Origin: Neisseria chenwenguii
Lineage (GTDB): Bacteria > Pseudomonadota > Gammaproteobacteria > Burkholderiales > Neisseriaceae
Length of the DNA stretch: 64,000 nucleotides
Assembly (NCBI RefSeq): GCF_002216145.1
Contig: NZ_CP022278.1
Span: 2,046,001 to 2,110,000, forward strand
Direction of reading: 5' to 3'
Shown: one piece after another, positions 41,966 through 50,032 of the stretch
How positions within the stretch are numbered: position 1 is the first letter of the stretch
How the letters are laid out: the number at the start of each line of letters is the position of its first letter
Program-made: the position numbers and the translations under genes
Notes under the pieces: model-generated
Database searches by the model: none
What the model saw: only the letters and a program-made list of their open reading frames with translations
Told to the model about the DNA's origin: nothing

Positions 41966-44227
41966 ATGATTTCACCTGAATTGGAACGGATTTTGCAGCA
42001 GCTTTACGCAGAAGCGCGCGGCAGACGTTATGAATTTATCGGCATCGAACATCTTTTGCTGGTGTTGCTGGAGCGGGACGACGATGTGCCCGTGGTGTTG
42101 AAACAGTGCGGCGCGGATTTGGCGCTGCTCGAATCACAGCTTGCCGACAGCGTGGCGGAAAATACGCCCGAAATTCCCGAATCCCTGCTCGACAGCACCG
42201 AAACGCAGCCGACGCTGGGCTTCCAGCGCGTGATTCAGCGTGCGATGGTACACGCCCAATCGGCGGGCAAAACTTCGGTCGAACCGCTGGATATTCTGGT
42301 TTCCATCATGAGCGAGGCCGACAGCCATGCGGTGTATTTCCTCAAACTGCAATCGGTAACGCGTTTTGAAGTATTGCGCCGCATCGCGCACGGCGAAGAG
42401 GCCGAGCGTTTGGGGCGTTCAGACGGCATGGGCGAAGACGGGGAAGTTTCAGACGGCAAGAAAGACGCGCTGGAAAGCTATACCGTCAACCTCAATGACG
42501 AAGTCAAAGCAGGGCGCATCGACCCTCTGATCGGGCGCAAACAGGAAATGGAACGGCTGGTGCAGATTCTCTGCCGCCGCCGCAAAAACAATCCGCTGCT
42601 GGTTGGCGAGGCGGGAGTGGGAAAAACCGCGCTGGCCGAGGGTTTGGCGCATCAGATTGTCAACGGCGAAGTGCCCGAAACGCTCGCCGGCGCAGAAGTC
42701 TATGCGCTCGATATGGGCGCGCTGCTGGCGGGTACGAAATACCGCGGCGATTTTGAAGCGCGGGTAAAGGCCGTCTTAAAACGGCTGGAAGAAGTGCCGC
42801 AGGCGGTATTGTTTGTCGATGAAATCCACACCATTATCGGTGCGGGCAGCACCACGGGCGGTACGATGGATGCGTCCAACCTGCTCAAACCTGCGTTGGC
42901 CAAAGGCGAGCTGCGCTGCATCGGTGCGACTACTTACGATGAGTTCCGCACCATTTTCAGCAAAGACCACGCCTTGAGCCGCCGTTTCCAAAAAATAGAC
43001 GTAACCGAGCCGACGGTGGACGAAACCGTGCAAATCCTGCGCGGCTTGAAACCGGTGTTTGAAGATTTCCATCAAGTCCGCTACACCAACGGTGCGCTGG
43101 AGGCCGCCGCCGAGCTGTCCGCCCGCTACATCAACGAGCGTTTCCTGCCCGATAAAGCCATTGATATTGTTGACGAAGCAGGCGCTGCGCAGCGGATTCT
43201 GCCCAAATCCAAACAGAAAAAAGTCATCGGCAAGGCGCAGATTGAAGCCGTGGTCGCCAAAGTCGCCCGCATTCCCGAAAAAACCGTTTCCCATGACGAC
43301 AAACAGGTTTTGCAGTTCCTTGCCCGCGATTTGAAAAACATGGTGTACGGGCAGGACGCCGCCATCGACGCGCTGGTTGCCGCCGTCAAAATGTCGCGTT
43401 CGGGGCTGGGGCTGCCCGACAAGCCCATCGGCAGCTTCTTATTTTCCGGCCCCACCGGCGTGGGTAAAACCGAAGTTGCCCGCCAGCTCGCCTTTTCCCT
43501 CGGCGTGACGCTGCAACGCTTTGATATGTCGGAATATATGGAACGCCACGCCGTTTCCCGCCTGATCGGCGCGCCGCCGGGCTACGTCGGCTTCGAACAG
43601 GGCGGCCTGTTGACCGAAGCGGCCAACAAACACCCGCATTGCGTGTTGCTGCTCGATGAAATCGAAAAAGCCCACCCCGACATTTTCAACGTCTTGCTGC
43701 AAGTTATGGATGCAGGCAAGCTGACTGATAACAACGGCAAAAGCGCGGATTTCCGCAACGTTGTGCTGATTATGACCACCAATGCCGGCGCCGAAAGCCT
43801 CAGCCGTCCGACCATGGGCTTCACCAACAAACACGAGCGCGGCGACGAAATGCAGGCGGTCAACAAACTCTTCACGCCCGAGTTCCGCAACCGCTTGGAC
43901 GCCGTCATCCCGTTTGCCCCGCTGGACGAAACTGTGATTGCCAAAGTGGTGGACAAATTCCTGCTTCAGCTCGAAAAACAGCTTCTCGACCGCAAAGTCG
44001 AAGCCGAATTTACTCCCTCCCTGCGCAAATATCTGGCCGAAAAAGGTTTCGACCCGCAAATGGGCGCCCGCCCGATGAACCGCCTGATTCAGGAAAAAAT
44101 CCGCAAAGTTCTGGCCGACGAACTGCTGTTCGGCAGACTGGCGGACGGTGGAAAAGTCCGCATCGGTTACGATAAAAAACGCGATGAAGCGGTGTTGGAA
44201 TTTGAAAACGAGGCTGTGGAAGCATGA
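41966..44227 (+). CDS. clpA: ATP-dependent Clp protease ATP-binding subunit ClpA
   Basis: ClpA is the AAA+ unfoldase of ClpAP. The 753-aa protein has an N-domain (residues about 1-140), then two AAA modules: Walker A GEAGVGKTALAEGLAHQI with Walker B AVLFVDEIHTIIGAG, and GPTGVGKTEVARQLAF with VLLLDEIEKAHPDIFNVLLQ. Sensor and arginine-finger regions (RNRLDAVIPF, KGFDPQMGARPMNRLIQEKIRKVLADELLFG) are intact. There is no ClpB middle domain. Two in-frame DUS encode the linker SDGMGEDGEVSDGK. Coupled to clpS. Confidence 0.97.
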   Translation: MISPELERILQQLYAEARGRRYEFIGIEHLLLVLLERDDDVPVVLKQCGADLALLESQLADSVAENTPEIPESLLDSTETQPTLGFQRVIQRAMVHAQSAGKTSVEPLDILVSIMSEADSHAVYFLKLQSVTRFEVLRRIAHGEEAERLGRSDGMGEDGEVSDGKKDALESYTVNLNDEVKAGRIDPLIGRKQEMERLVQILCRRRKNNPLLVGEAGVGKTALAEGLAHQIVNGEVPETLAGAEVYALDMGALLAGTKYRGDFEARVKAVLKRLEEVPQAVLFVDEIHTIIGAGSTTGGTMDASNLLKPALAKGELRCIGATTYDEFRTIFSKDHALSRRFQKIDVTEPTVDETVQILRGLKPVFEDFHQVRYTNGALEAAAELSARYINERFLPDKAIDIVDEAGAAQRILPKSKQKKVIGKAQIEAVVAKVARIPEKTVSHDDKQVLQFLARDLKNMVYGQDAAIDALVAAVKMSRSGLGLPDKPIGSFLFSGPTGVGKTEVARQLAFSLGVTLQRFDMSEYMERHAVSRLIGAPPGYVGFEQGGLLTEAANKHPHCVLLLDEIEKAHPDIFNVLLQVMDAGKLTDNNGKSADFRNVVLIMTTNAGAESLSRPTMGFTNKHERGDEMQAVNKLFTPEFRNRLDAVIPFAPLDETVIAKVVDKFLLQLEKQLLDRKVEAEFTPSLRKYLAEKGFDPQMGARPMNRLIQEKIRKVLADELLFGRLADGGKVRIGYDKKRDEAVLEFENEAVEA

Positions 44228-44246
44228 AGCCGAAAGCGTGAAAATG

Positions 44247-44280
44247 AAAAGGCCGTCTGAAAATTTTCAGACGGCCTTTG
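44247..44280. terminator. DUS terminator shared by clpA and tmRNA
   Basis: AAAAGGCCGTCTGAAAA and TTTTCAGACGGCCTTTG sit between convergent clpA and ssrA, six bases from the mature tmRNA 3' end. Confidence 0.85.
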
Positions 44281-44286
44281 TTTGAC

Positions 44287-44648
44287 TGGTGGAGGCGGGG
44301 GGAATTGAACCCCCGTCCGAAAGTCCTCTACAAAGCGTTCTACATACTTAGTCTTGCCTATTTGAAATCTTATTTCCGCGCCGCCGACAGACAGGCTGTT
44401 TGGAAACCAGTTACCTTAAATCTTATTCCCTGCCAAGTAACCCGACAGGAAACCAGTCAATGTAAGATGACGTTGCGGTAGCTTGCGCTACACAGCCCAT
44501 TGACCGACTGCTGCAACGGCAGGCCTTAAGCGGCCAGTGCGTAAGTTTCGTCGTTTGCGACTATTTTGGTTCAGTGTTTTACGGGAATCTGAGACCCCGG
44601 TATGCCCGCATCTGCTTCGCAACCCCCGTCGAAACCAAGATCGCCCCC
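44287..44648 (-). ncRNA. ssrA: Transfer-messenger RNA (ssrA)
   Basis: On the minus strand the RNA starts GGGGGCGATCTTGGTTTCGA and ends in the tRNA-like part GGGGGTTCAATTCCCCCCGC ... ACCA, with the T-arm and an encoded CCA. The tag reading frame (44526-44558) encodes ANDETYALAA followed by TAA, a typical degradation tag ending in ALAA. Total length is about 362 nt, in line with one-piece beta-proteobacterial tmRNAs. SmpB is encoded at 40290-40736. Confidence 0.98.
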
Positions 44649-44700
44649 AGATTTCGCAGACCGGCTTGATTACTGCATGAGGCCTGCTTAGGAAAAACGG

Positions 44701-44729
44701 ATTATACGCAGGTTTCCCCGCTTTGCCAA
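44701..44729 (-). promoter_or_regulatory. Sigma-70 promoter of ssrA
   Basis: TTGGCA, a 17-base spacer and a perfect TATAAT lie about 55 bases upstream of the mature 5' end, implying a leader that is processed, presumably by RNase P. Confidence 0.8.
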
Positions 44730-44842
44730 CGCGCAAGAGGCCGTCTGAAAAAGGTTTTTCGCTTGTCGCAAAAAGGTTTAAACTTTGGGGCGTTCGGTAA
44801 ATTCACGATATTTTTCAGACGGCCTGAAACAGGAAATCCCTT

Positions 44843-45346
44843 ATGTATGATGTCAACACCCACGATGTGCGCCGTTTTTTTGCCCATGTCTGGCAACAGC
44901 GGTTTAACCCGCTTCAGTTAGACGCTTTGCAGCTCAAAGCGCTGCGGATTGTCGAGGCGCACCCTGAATACGGGCGTTATCTTGAGGATGTTGAAAACTG
45001 GCTGGATAAGGAATGGCTGCCCGAAGACGGCGAGGAAAACCCGTTTCTGCATCTTTCGCTACACCTTTCTTTGCAGGAACAGGCCGCCATCGACCAGCCG
45101 CCGGGCATACGCGCGATTCATGCGGCTTTGTGCGCGCGGTATAACGACGACTGGGTGCGCGCCGAGCATGACATGATGGACGCGCTGGCGGAAACGCTGT
45201 GGGAGGCGCAGCGCTACGGGCGCGGTTTGGATGTGAACGCCTATATGACACGGTTGCGCAAACTGGTCGGGCTGGGGCAGGAAGACAACGCGCGGATCAA
45301 TCCGCATGAAGTGGGTTTGTCGGACAAAATCAGTTGGCGCGGGTAG
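44843..45346 (+). CDS. DUF1841 family protein
   Basis: The 167-aa protein belongs to DUF1841, a beta/gamma-proteobacterial family of unknown function: RRFFAHVWQQRFNPLQLDALQLKALRIVEAHPEY, NPFLHLSLHLSLQEQAAIDQPPGIR and HDMMDALAETLWEAQRYGRGLD. It is largely helical with a conserved HLSLH motif. ATG at 44843; a DUS lies just upstream. It appears to be a single-gene unit. Confidence 0.85.
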   Translation: MYDVNTHDVRRFFAHVWQQRFNPLQLDALQLKALRIVEAHPEYGRYLEDVENWLDKEWLPEDGEENPFLHLSLHLSLQEQAAIDQPPGIRAIHAALCARYNDDWVRAEHDMMDALAETLWEAQRYGRGLDVNAYMTRLRKLVGLGQEDNARINPHEVGLSDKISWRG

Positions 45347-45484
45347 GGTTCAGACGGCATTTGAGGCATAGGGTGGGTATGCCTGTCCACCGTTTGTCCG
45401 AAGGACAAAATTTAATGTCGGTATTTTTCTGCTCCCCAACCTACTTTTCAGACGGCCTCGAGCAATAGGAAGGCGTTTGAACAG

Positions 45485-45516
45485 CCCTCTCCCTAACCCT
45501 CTCCCACGGGAGAGGG
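45485..45516. repeat. CCCTCTCCC ... GGGAGAGGG dispersed hairpin
   Basis: CCCTCTCCC occurs twice and is followed by AC and GGGAGAGGG, a perfect short stem. This motif is a widespread intergenic REP-like element in many proteobacteria. It is found here between the DUF1841 gene and the AEC transporter, with no gene in between. Confidence 0.7.
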
Positions 45517-45578
45517 AATGTGTCGGCCGAGGGTTGAATTTCAGACGGCCTCAAAATCTTTATTTTTTTCAAAACACC

Positions 45579-46511
45579 ATGACTGCCATTTTCAACATCA
45601 TCGCCCCCGTTTTCCTGATGATTGTCGTCGGCTATGCCGCCATGCGCAGAAGTCTGCTGATGGCCGGGCAGCTCGAGGGCATCGGGAAATTCGTTTTGCG
45701 CATCGGAATGCCCATGCTGGTGTTTAACGCGCTGGCGACCAAGCCGTTTGCGCAGACGTTCAAGCCGGAATATTTTTTCGCCTATTCCGGCGCGTCGGTT
45801 TTGTCGTTTGTCGCCGGCTGGCAGAACAGCCGCCTGCGCGGCCTTCATCCGACGCTTGCGGCGCTAAACGGGCTGGGATTCGGGATGTCGAACTCGGGTT
45901 TCGTCGGCTATCCGCTGCTTTTGATGGCGCTCGGTTCGTCGGCGGGCGGGTATTACGCGATGAACGTGATGACGGAAAACCTGCTCATCTGCCTGCCGCT
46001 GTTTATCCTGCTGGATTTGAGCCAGGGGCAGCATCGGAGCTGGGGGCAGGTGTTGCGGCAGGCGGGCAAAACGTTGCTGACCAACCCGATTATCCAGGCG
46101 ATGCCCGTCGGGCTGGTGTTTTCCTTCGGTCTGCTGCCGCTGCCCGTATTCGCCGAACGGATTTCGGGTATGCTCGCTTCGTCGTCGATGACGCTGGCGC
46201 TGTTTATGATCGGCGCAAGCCTCTGCGGCATCAGCCTGCGCGACTGCAAACCAGCGGATATGCTGCTGGTGGCGGCTGGCAAGTTGATGCTGTTTCCGCT
46301 GTTGATGTTTGTATTGATGAACGCTTTGGGTGCGGACAAGGAAACGCTGTTTGCAGGGATGCTGTTTGCCGCCGCACCGATTCCGAGCCTGTATCCGCTG
46401 TTCGGCAGTATGCACGGCTTCGCCAAGGAAACGTCGGGCACGATGCTGCTGGTGACGCTGTTGTCGCTGATTCCGATTTCGCTGGTATTGTATGTATGGC
46501 AGCCTGTGTAA
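45579..46511 (+). CDS. AEC (auxin efflux carrier) family transporter
   Basis: The 310-aa protein has about ten membrane helices in the AEC/bile-acid-sodium-symporter-like fold: IIAPVFLMIVVGYAAMRRSLL, RIGMPMLVFNALAT, GLGFGMSNSGFVGYPLLLMALG, NPIIQAMPVGLVFSFGLLPLPVF, SSSMTLALFMIGASLCG and PIPSLYPLFGSMHGFAKETSGTMLLVTLLSLI. AEC members export organic acids such as malate; the substrate here is unknown. The start at MTAIFNIIAP (45579) begins helix 1; the upstream frame passes through repeats. Confidence 0.88.
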   Translation: MTAIFNIIAPVFLMIVVGYAAMRRSLLMAGQLEGIGKFVLRIGMPMLVFNALATKPFAQTFKPEYFFAYSGASVLSFVAGWQNSRLRGLHPTLAALNGLGFGMSNSGFVGYPLLLMALGSSAGGYYAMNVMTENLLICLPLFILLDLSQGQHRSWGQVLRQAGKTLLTNPIIQAMPVGLVFSFGLLPLPVFAERISGMLASSSMTLALFMIGASLCGISLRDCKPADMLLVAAGKLMLFPLLMFVLMNALGADKETLFAGMLFAAAPIPSLYPLFGSMHGFAKETSGTMLLVTLLSLIPISLVLYVWQPV

Positions 46512-46585
46512 AAAAACAATTCGGTCGCTGAGCGAAGTCGAAGCACCAGACGGCCTGATAATAAAAAAGAAAGGATGTTCAAACC

Positions 46586-46825
46586 ATGAAACTGACGCTG
46601 ATGTCCCGCGAATATTGCAGCCTCTGCCACAAAATGCGCGAGCAGTTGCACCCGTTTCAGGCCGAGTTCGGCTTTGAGGTGGACGTGGTCGATGTGGATG
46701 CCGATGCGGATTTGGAAGCGAAATACAATGAGCTGGTACCCGTGTTGCTCGACGGGGACACAGAAATCTGCCACTGGTTTTTGGATGAGGAAAAACTGCG
46801 GGCGTATTTGCGGGGTAAGAAGTAA
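46586..46825 (+). CDS. Glutaredoxin-like protein (DUF836)
   Basis: This 79-aa thioredoxin-fold protein has the active-site motif CSLC at the first helix (MSREYCSLCHKMREQL), the cis-proline strand ELVPVLLDGD and a C-terminal helix. It matches the DUF836/glutaredoxin-like family, small dithiol proteins of uncertain substrate. AAAGGATG precedes the ATG. Confidence 0.85.
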   Translation: MKLTLMSREYCSLCHKMREQLHPFQAEFGFEVDVVDVDADADLEAKYNELVPVLLDGDTEICHWFLDEEKLRAYLRGKK

Positions 46826-46875
46826 GAGAGGCCGTCTGAAAACCGGTTACGCGCAGTCGAATTTTCACGGGCGCC

Positions 46876-46973
46876 ATTCCCGCGCAGGCGGGAATCCACG
46901 TTTGATTTTTTGAAACTGTGTTAAAACAAGATATTGCCTGTCTTGAACCGTGGATTCCCGCCTGCGCGGGAAT
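46876..46973. repeat. dRS3-flanked neisserial intergenic mosaic element
   Basis: Two 20-bp dRS3 repeats (ATTCCC-N8-GGGAAT) occur at 46876-46895 and 46954-46973 in opposite orientation (N8 GCGCAGGC and GCCTGCGC), bracketing a 58-base spacer. This is the classic NIME unit. dRS3 sites are also known integration targets of Nf-type filamentous prophages. Confidence 0.9.
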
Positions 46974-47048
46974 GGCGTCGGTTAAGAGAGGAAATGTTTC
47001 AGACGGCATTTGGGCCGTTTTTTCATTTTTTCAAAGGTTTCAAACGGT

Positions 47049-47267
47049 TTATTCATCCTGTTTCGAAAACTTTTCAGACGGCATTTCCAAACTTTCCCGA
47101 TAGCGCGCCATGGCGCTGTCTAAAATATCGAGTTGCTTTTGATAGCGGCGGCAGTGGATGCAGACGGCTAGATGGAGCTTGAGTTGGACGCGTTCGCTGA
47201 AATCCAGACGGCGGTCGCGGGCGTGTTGGAGCAGTTTGGCCGCGTCTTTGCATTTGATGGGTTTCAC
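47049..47267 (-). CDS. Zinc-finger anti-sigma factor (ZAS type)
   Basis: The 72-aa protein has a putative zinc-binding HxxxCxxC motif (HLAVCIHC) and an N-terminal KCKDAAKLLQHARDRRLDFSERVQLKLHL helix pair. That arrangement is typical of soluble ZAS anti-sigma factors. Its start overlaps the end of the ECF sigma gene by 4 bases, indicating translational coupling. In meningococci an ECF sigma (NMB2144) is held by the ZAS protein MseR and controls methionine sulfoxide reductase; this could be the same type of switch. Confidence 0.8.
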   Translation of the reverse strand: MKPIKCKDAAKLLQHARDRRLDFSERVQLKLHLAVCIHCRRYQKQLDILDSAMARYRESLEMPSEKFSKQDE

Positions 47268-47863
47268 GTTTTGTCCTCCTGTTTTCCCCGGTCGTCGTCA
47301 AACCAGTTGCTTTGCAGACAGCGGCGCAGGCCGTTGCGGGCGCGGCTGAGGATGGTGTAGCAGTTGTCGCTGCTGATGCCGGTTTGGGCACAGATTTCGC
47401 TGACGTCCAAACCGGAAATTTCGCGCAGCATGAAGACGCGGGCGGTATTTTCGGGCAGGTGTCTGAGACAGAAGTCTAAGATGCGCATAAAGTCGTTTTG
47501 TTCGGCAGCCTCATGCGGCATCTGCCACTGCTGCGGCTGATTTTTCCAATGTCCCGATTCGTCAAAATTATCATCATGAACAGCATCAAGGAATTGTTCG
47601 TCATCACTGGAAGCAAACCATTTCATTTCGGTCTGCCGACGGCGCAGGATGTCGAGTACTTTATTTTTTAAAATTGCCCAAACCCAAGTCTGCCATTGCG
47701 ATTCGCCTTGAAACTGTTGGTTTTTGCTGTATGCGGCGGCGAGTGTTTCTTGAACGGCGTCTTCCGCCCATTCTTCGTTGCGTAGTTGCAAAAAGGCGAA
47801 ACGCTGCATTTTTTTTCTTAAAGGATCAATATTTTCCGGATGCCACAAGGCGTCTGTCTGCAT
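47264..47863 (-). CDS. ECF-type RNA polymerase sigma factor
   Basis: The 199-aa protein has sigma region 2 (MQRFAFLQLRNEEWAEDAVQETLAAAYSKNQQFQGESQWQTWVWAILKNKVLDILRRR) and region 4 (LRHLPENTARVFMLREISGLDVSEICAQTGISSDNCYTILSRARNGLRRCLQ). No region 1 or 3 is present. It is coupled to the downstream anti-sigma gene and preceded by a Met-rich secreted protein gene on the same strand. That trio resembles known oxidative (reactive chlorine) envelope-stress modules. Confidence 0.93.
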   Translation of the reverse strand: MQTDALWHPENIDPLRKKMQRFAFLQLRNEEWAEDAVQETLAAAYSKNQQFQGESQWQTWVWAILKNKVLDILRRRQTEMKWFASSDDEQFLDAVHDDNFDESGHWKNQPQQWQMPHEAAEQNDFMRILDFCLRHLPENTARVFMLREISGLDVSEICAQTGISSDNCYTILSRARNGLRRCLQSNWFDDDRGKQEDKT

Positions 47864-48179
47864 AGTAAACTCCGAAACAGGAGGCAGTTTGTTTTACTGC
47901 CTCCTGTTTTTTTAATGTTACATGCGCTGCATCGAACGCATTTTTACCGTTTTTTTTCATCATCTTCATTTTACCTCTTTTTTTCATAGAGTACTTCGTT
48001 TTTGTCATATTTTTTTTCAATGGTTTGATTCTGTGTTTCATGCTGCCGGTTTTATCCATACTCATCGAATGTTGGGCCATACCGGAGTGGGAAATTTTAT
48101 CATTTGTCATATCGGCGGCAAAACTACTGCCCACGGCCAAAGTAAACGCAGTAGCAAGTATCATCGCAGACTTTTTCAT
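47826..48179 (-). CDS. Met/Lys-rich periplasmic protein, probable A8 frameshift near its end
   Basis: MKKSAMILATAFTLAVGSSFAAD is a signal peptide; the mature part is dense in Met, Lys and Ser (SGMAQHSMSMDKTGSMKHRIKPLKKNMTKTKYSMKKRGKMKMMKK). An eight-A run (plus-strand T8 at 47950-47957) follows. With seven A the protein would end TVKMRSMQRM and stop at 47918, directly before the 47875-47909 stem-loop. As read, it instead runs through the stem-loop and overlaps the sigma gene start, which is unlikely. Met-rich secreted peptides are known scavengers of hypochlorite regulated by neighbouring ECF sigma factors. Confidence 0.65.
   Translation of the reverse strand: MKKSAMILATAFTLAVGSSFAADMTNDKISHSGMAQHSMSMDKTGSMKHRIKPLKKNMTKTKYSMKKRGKMKMMKKNGKNAFDAAHVTLKKQEAVKQTASCFGVYYADRRLVASGKY
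47875..47909. terminator. Stem-loop between Met-rich gene and ECF sigma gene
   Basis: AAACAGGAGGCAGT and ACTGCCTCCTGTTT form a perfect 14-base stem around TTGTTTT, flanked by A/T runs. It lies just before the sigma gene and probably attenuates reading from the Met-rich gene into it. Confidence 0.7.
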
Positions 48180-48212
48180 GAGACTTTCCTTTAGGTTAAG
48201 TTAAGTGGGAGT

Positions 48213-48254
48213 AAACAAACCGTAGGCGTTTGGGTGAACCCCTACGGTTTGTTT
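48213..48254. promoter_or_regulatory. Perfect 14-base inverted repeat upstream of the Met-rich gene
   Basis: AAACAAACCGTAGG and CCTACGGTTTGTTT are separated by 14 bases, about 35 bases upstream of the Met-rich start. It could be a terminator for unseen transcripts or a control site. The rest of 48255-48588 is AT-rich with no gene seen. Confidence 0.5.
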
Positions 48255-48776
48255 GACGGCGCAGAATGACAGTTCTGTCAATAAGCGGGCGATAAATTTT
48301 TAATATTTTGTTTTTTAAAATTATTTAATATACTTTGGACGGTTTTTAATTTTACAAGGCCTTAAAAACTGCCTGATTGCAGCCTGGAATACTCAATCCA
48401 TTATTCCAAACGGACGGAAATCCGATGGTCGGCAGCATTTTTATTTTTATGCAGAAAAAGTGACGGAGCATCAGGATGACATACGGCATTTGTTTTTTCT
48501 GCATGCTTTACATAAATTCTTTTTAATTCTATTTTTAAATAAAAACTATTATTATTCTTAAATAAAACTGTTATCAAAGAGATTTAGAATGAAACATTAT
48601 TCTTTAGCTTTGGCTGTATCAGCCGTTTTCATTGCAACTTCCGCCATGGCGGAAGAACTTGCCGATCCCGACGGCATCCGGCCAATTAAAATCTTCTCCC
48701 CGCCCAAACCGATTACCCCGAATATCGCGCAGGGTTATTTTCCGGAGAACCAGTTCGACCCAACCTGCGCAGAAGC

Positions 48777-48822
48777 CGTAGGTACGGTTAGCCGCCTCAA
48801 GCGGCGTAACCGTACGAACGTT
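48777..48822. repeat. GTACGGTTA palindromic repeat, copy 5
   Basis: GGTACGGTTAGCCGCC, TCAA, GCGGCGTAACCGTACG. Lies inside the reading frame of the small secreted protein. Confidence 0.85.
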
Positions 48823-48848
48823 TCTTCAGATGACGCCGCATGGAGGTT

Positions 48849-48893
48849 TGCGTACGGTTACGCGCAAAAAACCGTACTAACCGTACCTGCTGC
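48849..48893. repeat. GTACGGTTA palindromic repeat, copy 6 (variant core)
   Basis: GCGTACGGTTACGCGC followed by AAAAAACCGTACTAACCGTACC; the core differs from other copies but matches the variant at 52761. Confidence 0.75.
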
Positions 48894-48921
48894 TTAGCCT
48901 GCTCATCAGGCTTCAATAGCA

Positions 48922-49028
48922 TATAGTAAAGAAAAACAAGAAATCTATCGCGTTGGCCGCGCCTTGCCGTACTATCTGTACTGTCTGCGGCTTGCCGCCC
49001 TGTATCTTTCTTATTTTTCTTCACTATG
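48922..49028. mobile_element. Divergent Correia-type element, about 106 bp
   Basis: TATAGTAAAGAAAAACAAG and CTTATTTTTCTTCACTATG form imperfect terminal repeats; the interior TTGCCGCCCTGTATCTTTC is shared with the 157-bp copies. Confidence 0.7.
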
Positions 49029-49090
49029 GAAACGAAAACAGGGTTTAGGCAGTCTGAAAACGCTAATCCTTTGCCGCAGGAGTTATTCCC

Positions 49091-49741
49091 ATGAGACTTA
49101 CTCCTGAACAAACCGCCGCCCAGCTTCGCTGTCCGCACGGCGAAGCGGCGGCAGCCGTCGGACAAAATATGAATCTACGCAATCTCGCCTAAATTTCAGA
49201 CAGCCTGAACACACTGAACCCGCAGTCCGGCGAGCGGCTGCTGGAGCTGGGTTTCGGCGACGGCGGACTGCTGGGCTATGTGTTGTCGCAGGCGGACGGT
49301 TTGTATGACACGGGCGCGGAAATTTCTCCCGCCATGTACCAAGCCGCCGCCGCGTTCAACCAAGCCTTTATTGACGCGAAACTTGCCGAATATGCACTGT
49401 ATGACGGGTTCAGGCTGCCTTTTGCCGACAAGCAGTTTCACGCCACGTTCAGCGTCAATGTCCTGTATTTCTGGCAAGACCCCGCCGCGTTGTTTGCCGA
49501 ACTTGCCCGCGTATTGCAAGACGGCGGCAGGCTGTGCGTGAGCTTTTGCGAACGCGCTTTTATGCAAAAGTTGCCGTTTGCCCGATTCGGCTTTGCCCAC
49601 TACAACGCCACCAAAGTCATCGCCCTTGCCGCGCATGTGTTTGATTTGGTTTGGGAAAATCGACGAAACGATTGGGCGGTCAGCAAAAGCGGGGCTTTGG
49701 TTAAACGCGAAACCGTGCATTTGCTGTTTGGGGAAATTTGA
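49091..49741 (+). pseudogene. Class I SAM-dependent methyltransferase with one nonsense codon
   Basis: The frame starts MRLTPEQTAAQLRCPHGE and meets TAA at 49190-49192, yet continues in the same frame for about 183 codons. SAM motif I is RLLELGFGDGGLLGYVL, followed by GAEISPAMYQAAAAF, ALYDGFRLPFADKQFHATFSVNVLYFWQDPAALFAELARVLQDGGRLCVSF. This is an UbiE/type-11 methyltransferase of unknown substrate. A single base change explains loss. Internal GTG or TTG restarts would lack the N-terminus but keep motif I, so residual activity cannot be excluded. Confidence 0.8.
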
Positions 49742-49806
49742 TAAAAGGCAGCCTGAATGTCTGTCTTAAAACAACATCCATGCCGTCTGAAACTTCCAGC
49801 CGTAGC

Positions 49807-49878
49807 CGTAGGTTGGGTCGAGACCCAACATTTTGGACAGGCATCTTCGGCTTTGTTGGGTTTTCAACCCAACCTACG
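49807..49878. repeat. GTAGGTTGGGT inverted repeat
   Basis: CGTAGGTTGGG and CCCAACCTACG border a 72-base unit with an inner GTTGGGTTTTCAACCCAAC hairpin. Similar GTAGGTTGGGT ... ACCCAACCTAC units are dispersed in many bacterial genomes. Confidence 0.75.
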
Positions 49879-49944
49879 TAGGATATTTTTCAGACGGCAG
49901 CCCAATACATTCCAAACAAAACCCCAATCAAAAGGAGAACCGAT

Positions 49945-50032
49945 ATGGATATGCAAAGACGAGATTTCTTAAAAACAGCAGCCGCGCTGATAGCGGCAGG
50001 TGCATCGCCATCCTTAGCTTCCGTCGCCGCAA
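49945..50032 (+). pseudogene. 5' fragment of an ABC substrate-binding protein gene (Tat signal peptide)
   Basis: MDMQRRDFLKTAAALIAAGASP is a twin-arginine signal peptide with an AAGGAG site before the ATG. At GCCGCAA (50026-50032) the coding sequence stops and continues, in the same frame, after the identical GCCGCAA at 51751-51757. The intervening DNA carries bioB and part of tlpA. As it stands the frame reads on into antisense bioB and ends at 50110. Confidence 0.78.

Larger units (their letters stand above)
48589..48897 (+). pseudogene. Small secreted protein, 3' end replaced by a palindromic repeat
   Basis: MKHYSLALAVSAVFIATSAMA is a signal peptide. The mature segment EELADPDGIRPIKIFSPPKPITPNIAQGYFPENQFDPTC is proline-rich with one cysteine and not recognised. 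From about codon 64 the frame reads through a GTACGGTTA palindromic repeat pair (GTVSRLKRRNRTN ... YAQKTVLTVPAA). The native C-terminus has therefore been lost or was displaced. No strong RBS is visible. Confidence 0.5.

Noticed and set aside
44278..44481. 67-codon frame over tmRNA
   Set aside because: It lies wholly inside the tmRNA gene on the opposite strand.
46876..46973. Repeat-spacer-repeat pattern that could suggest a mini CRISPR
   Set aside because: Only two repeats, in inverted orientation, with the dRS3 consensus ATTCCC-N8-GGGAAT; no cas genes nearby.
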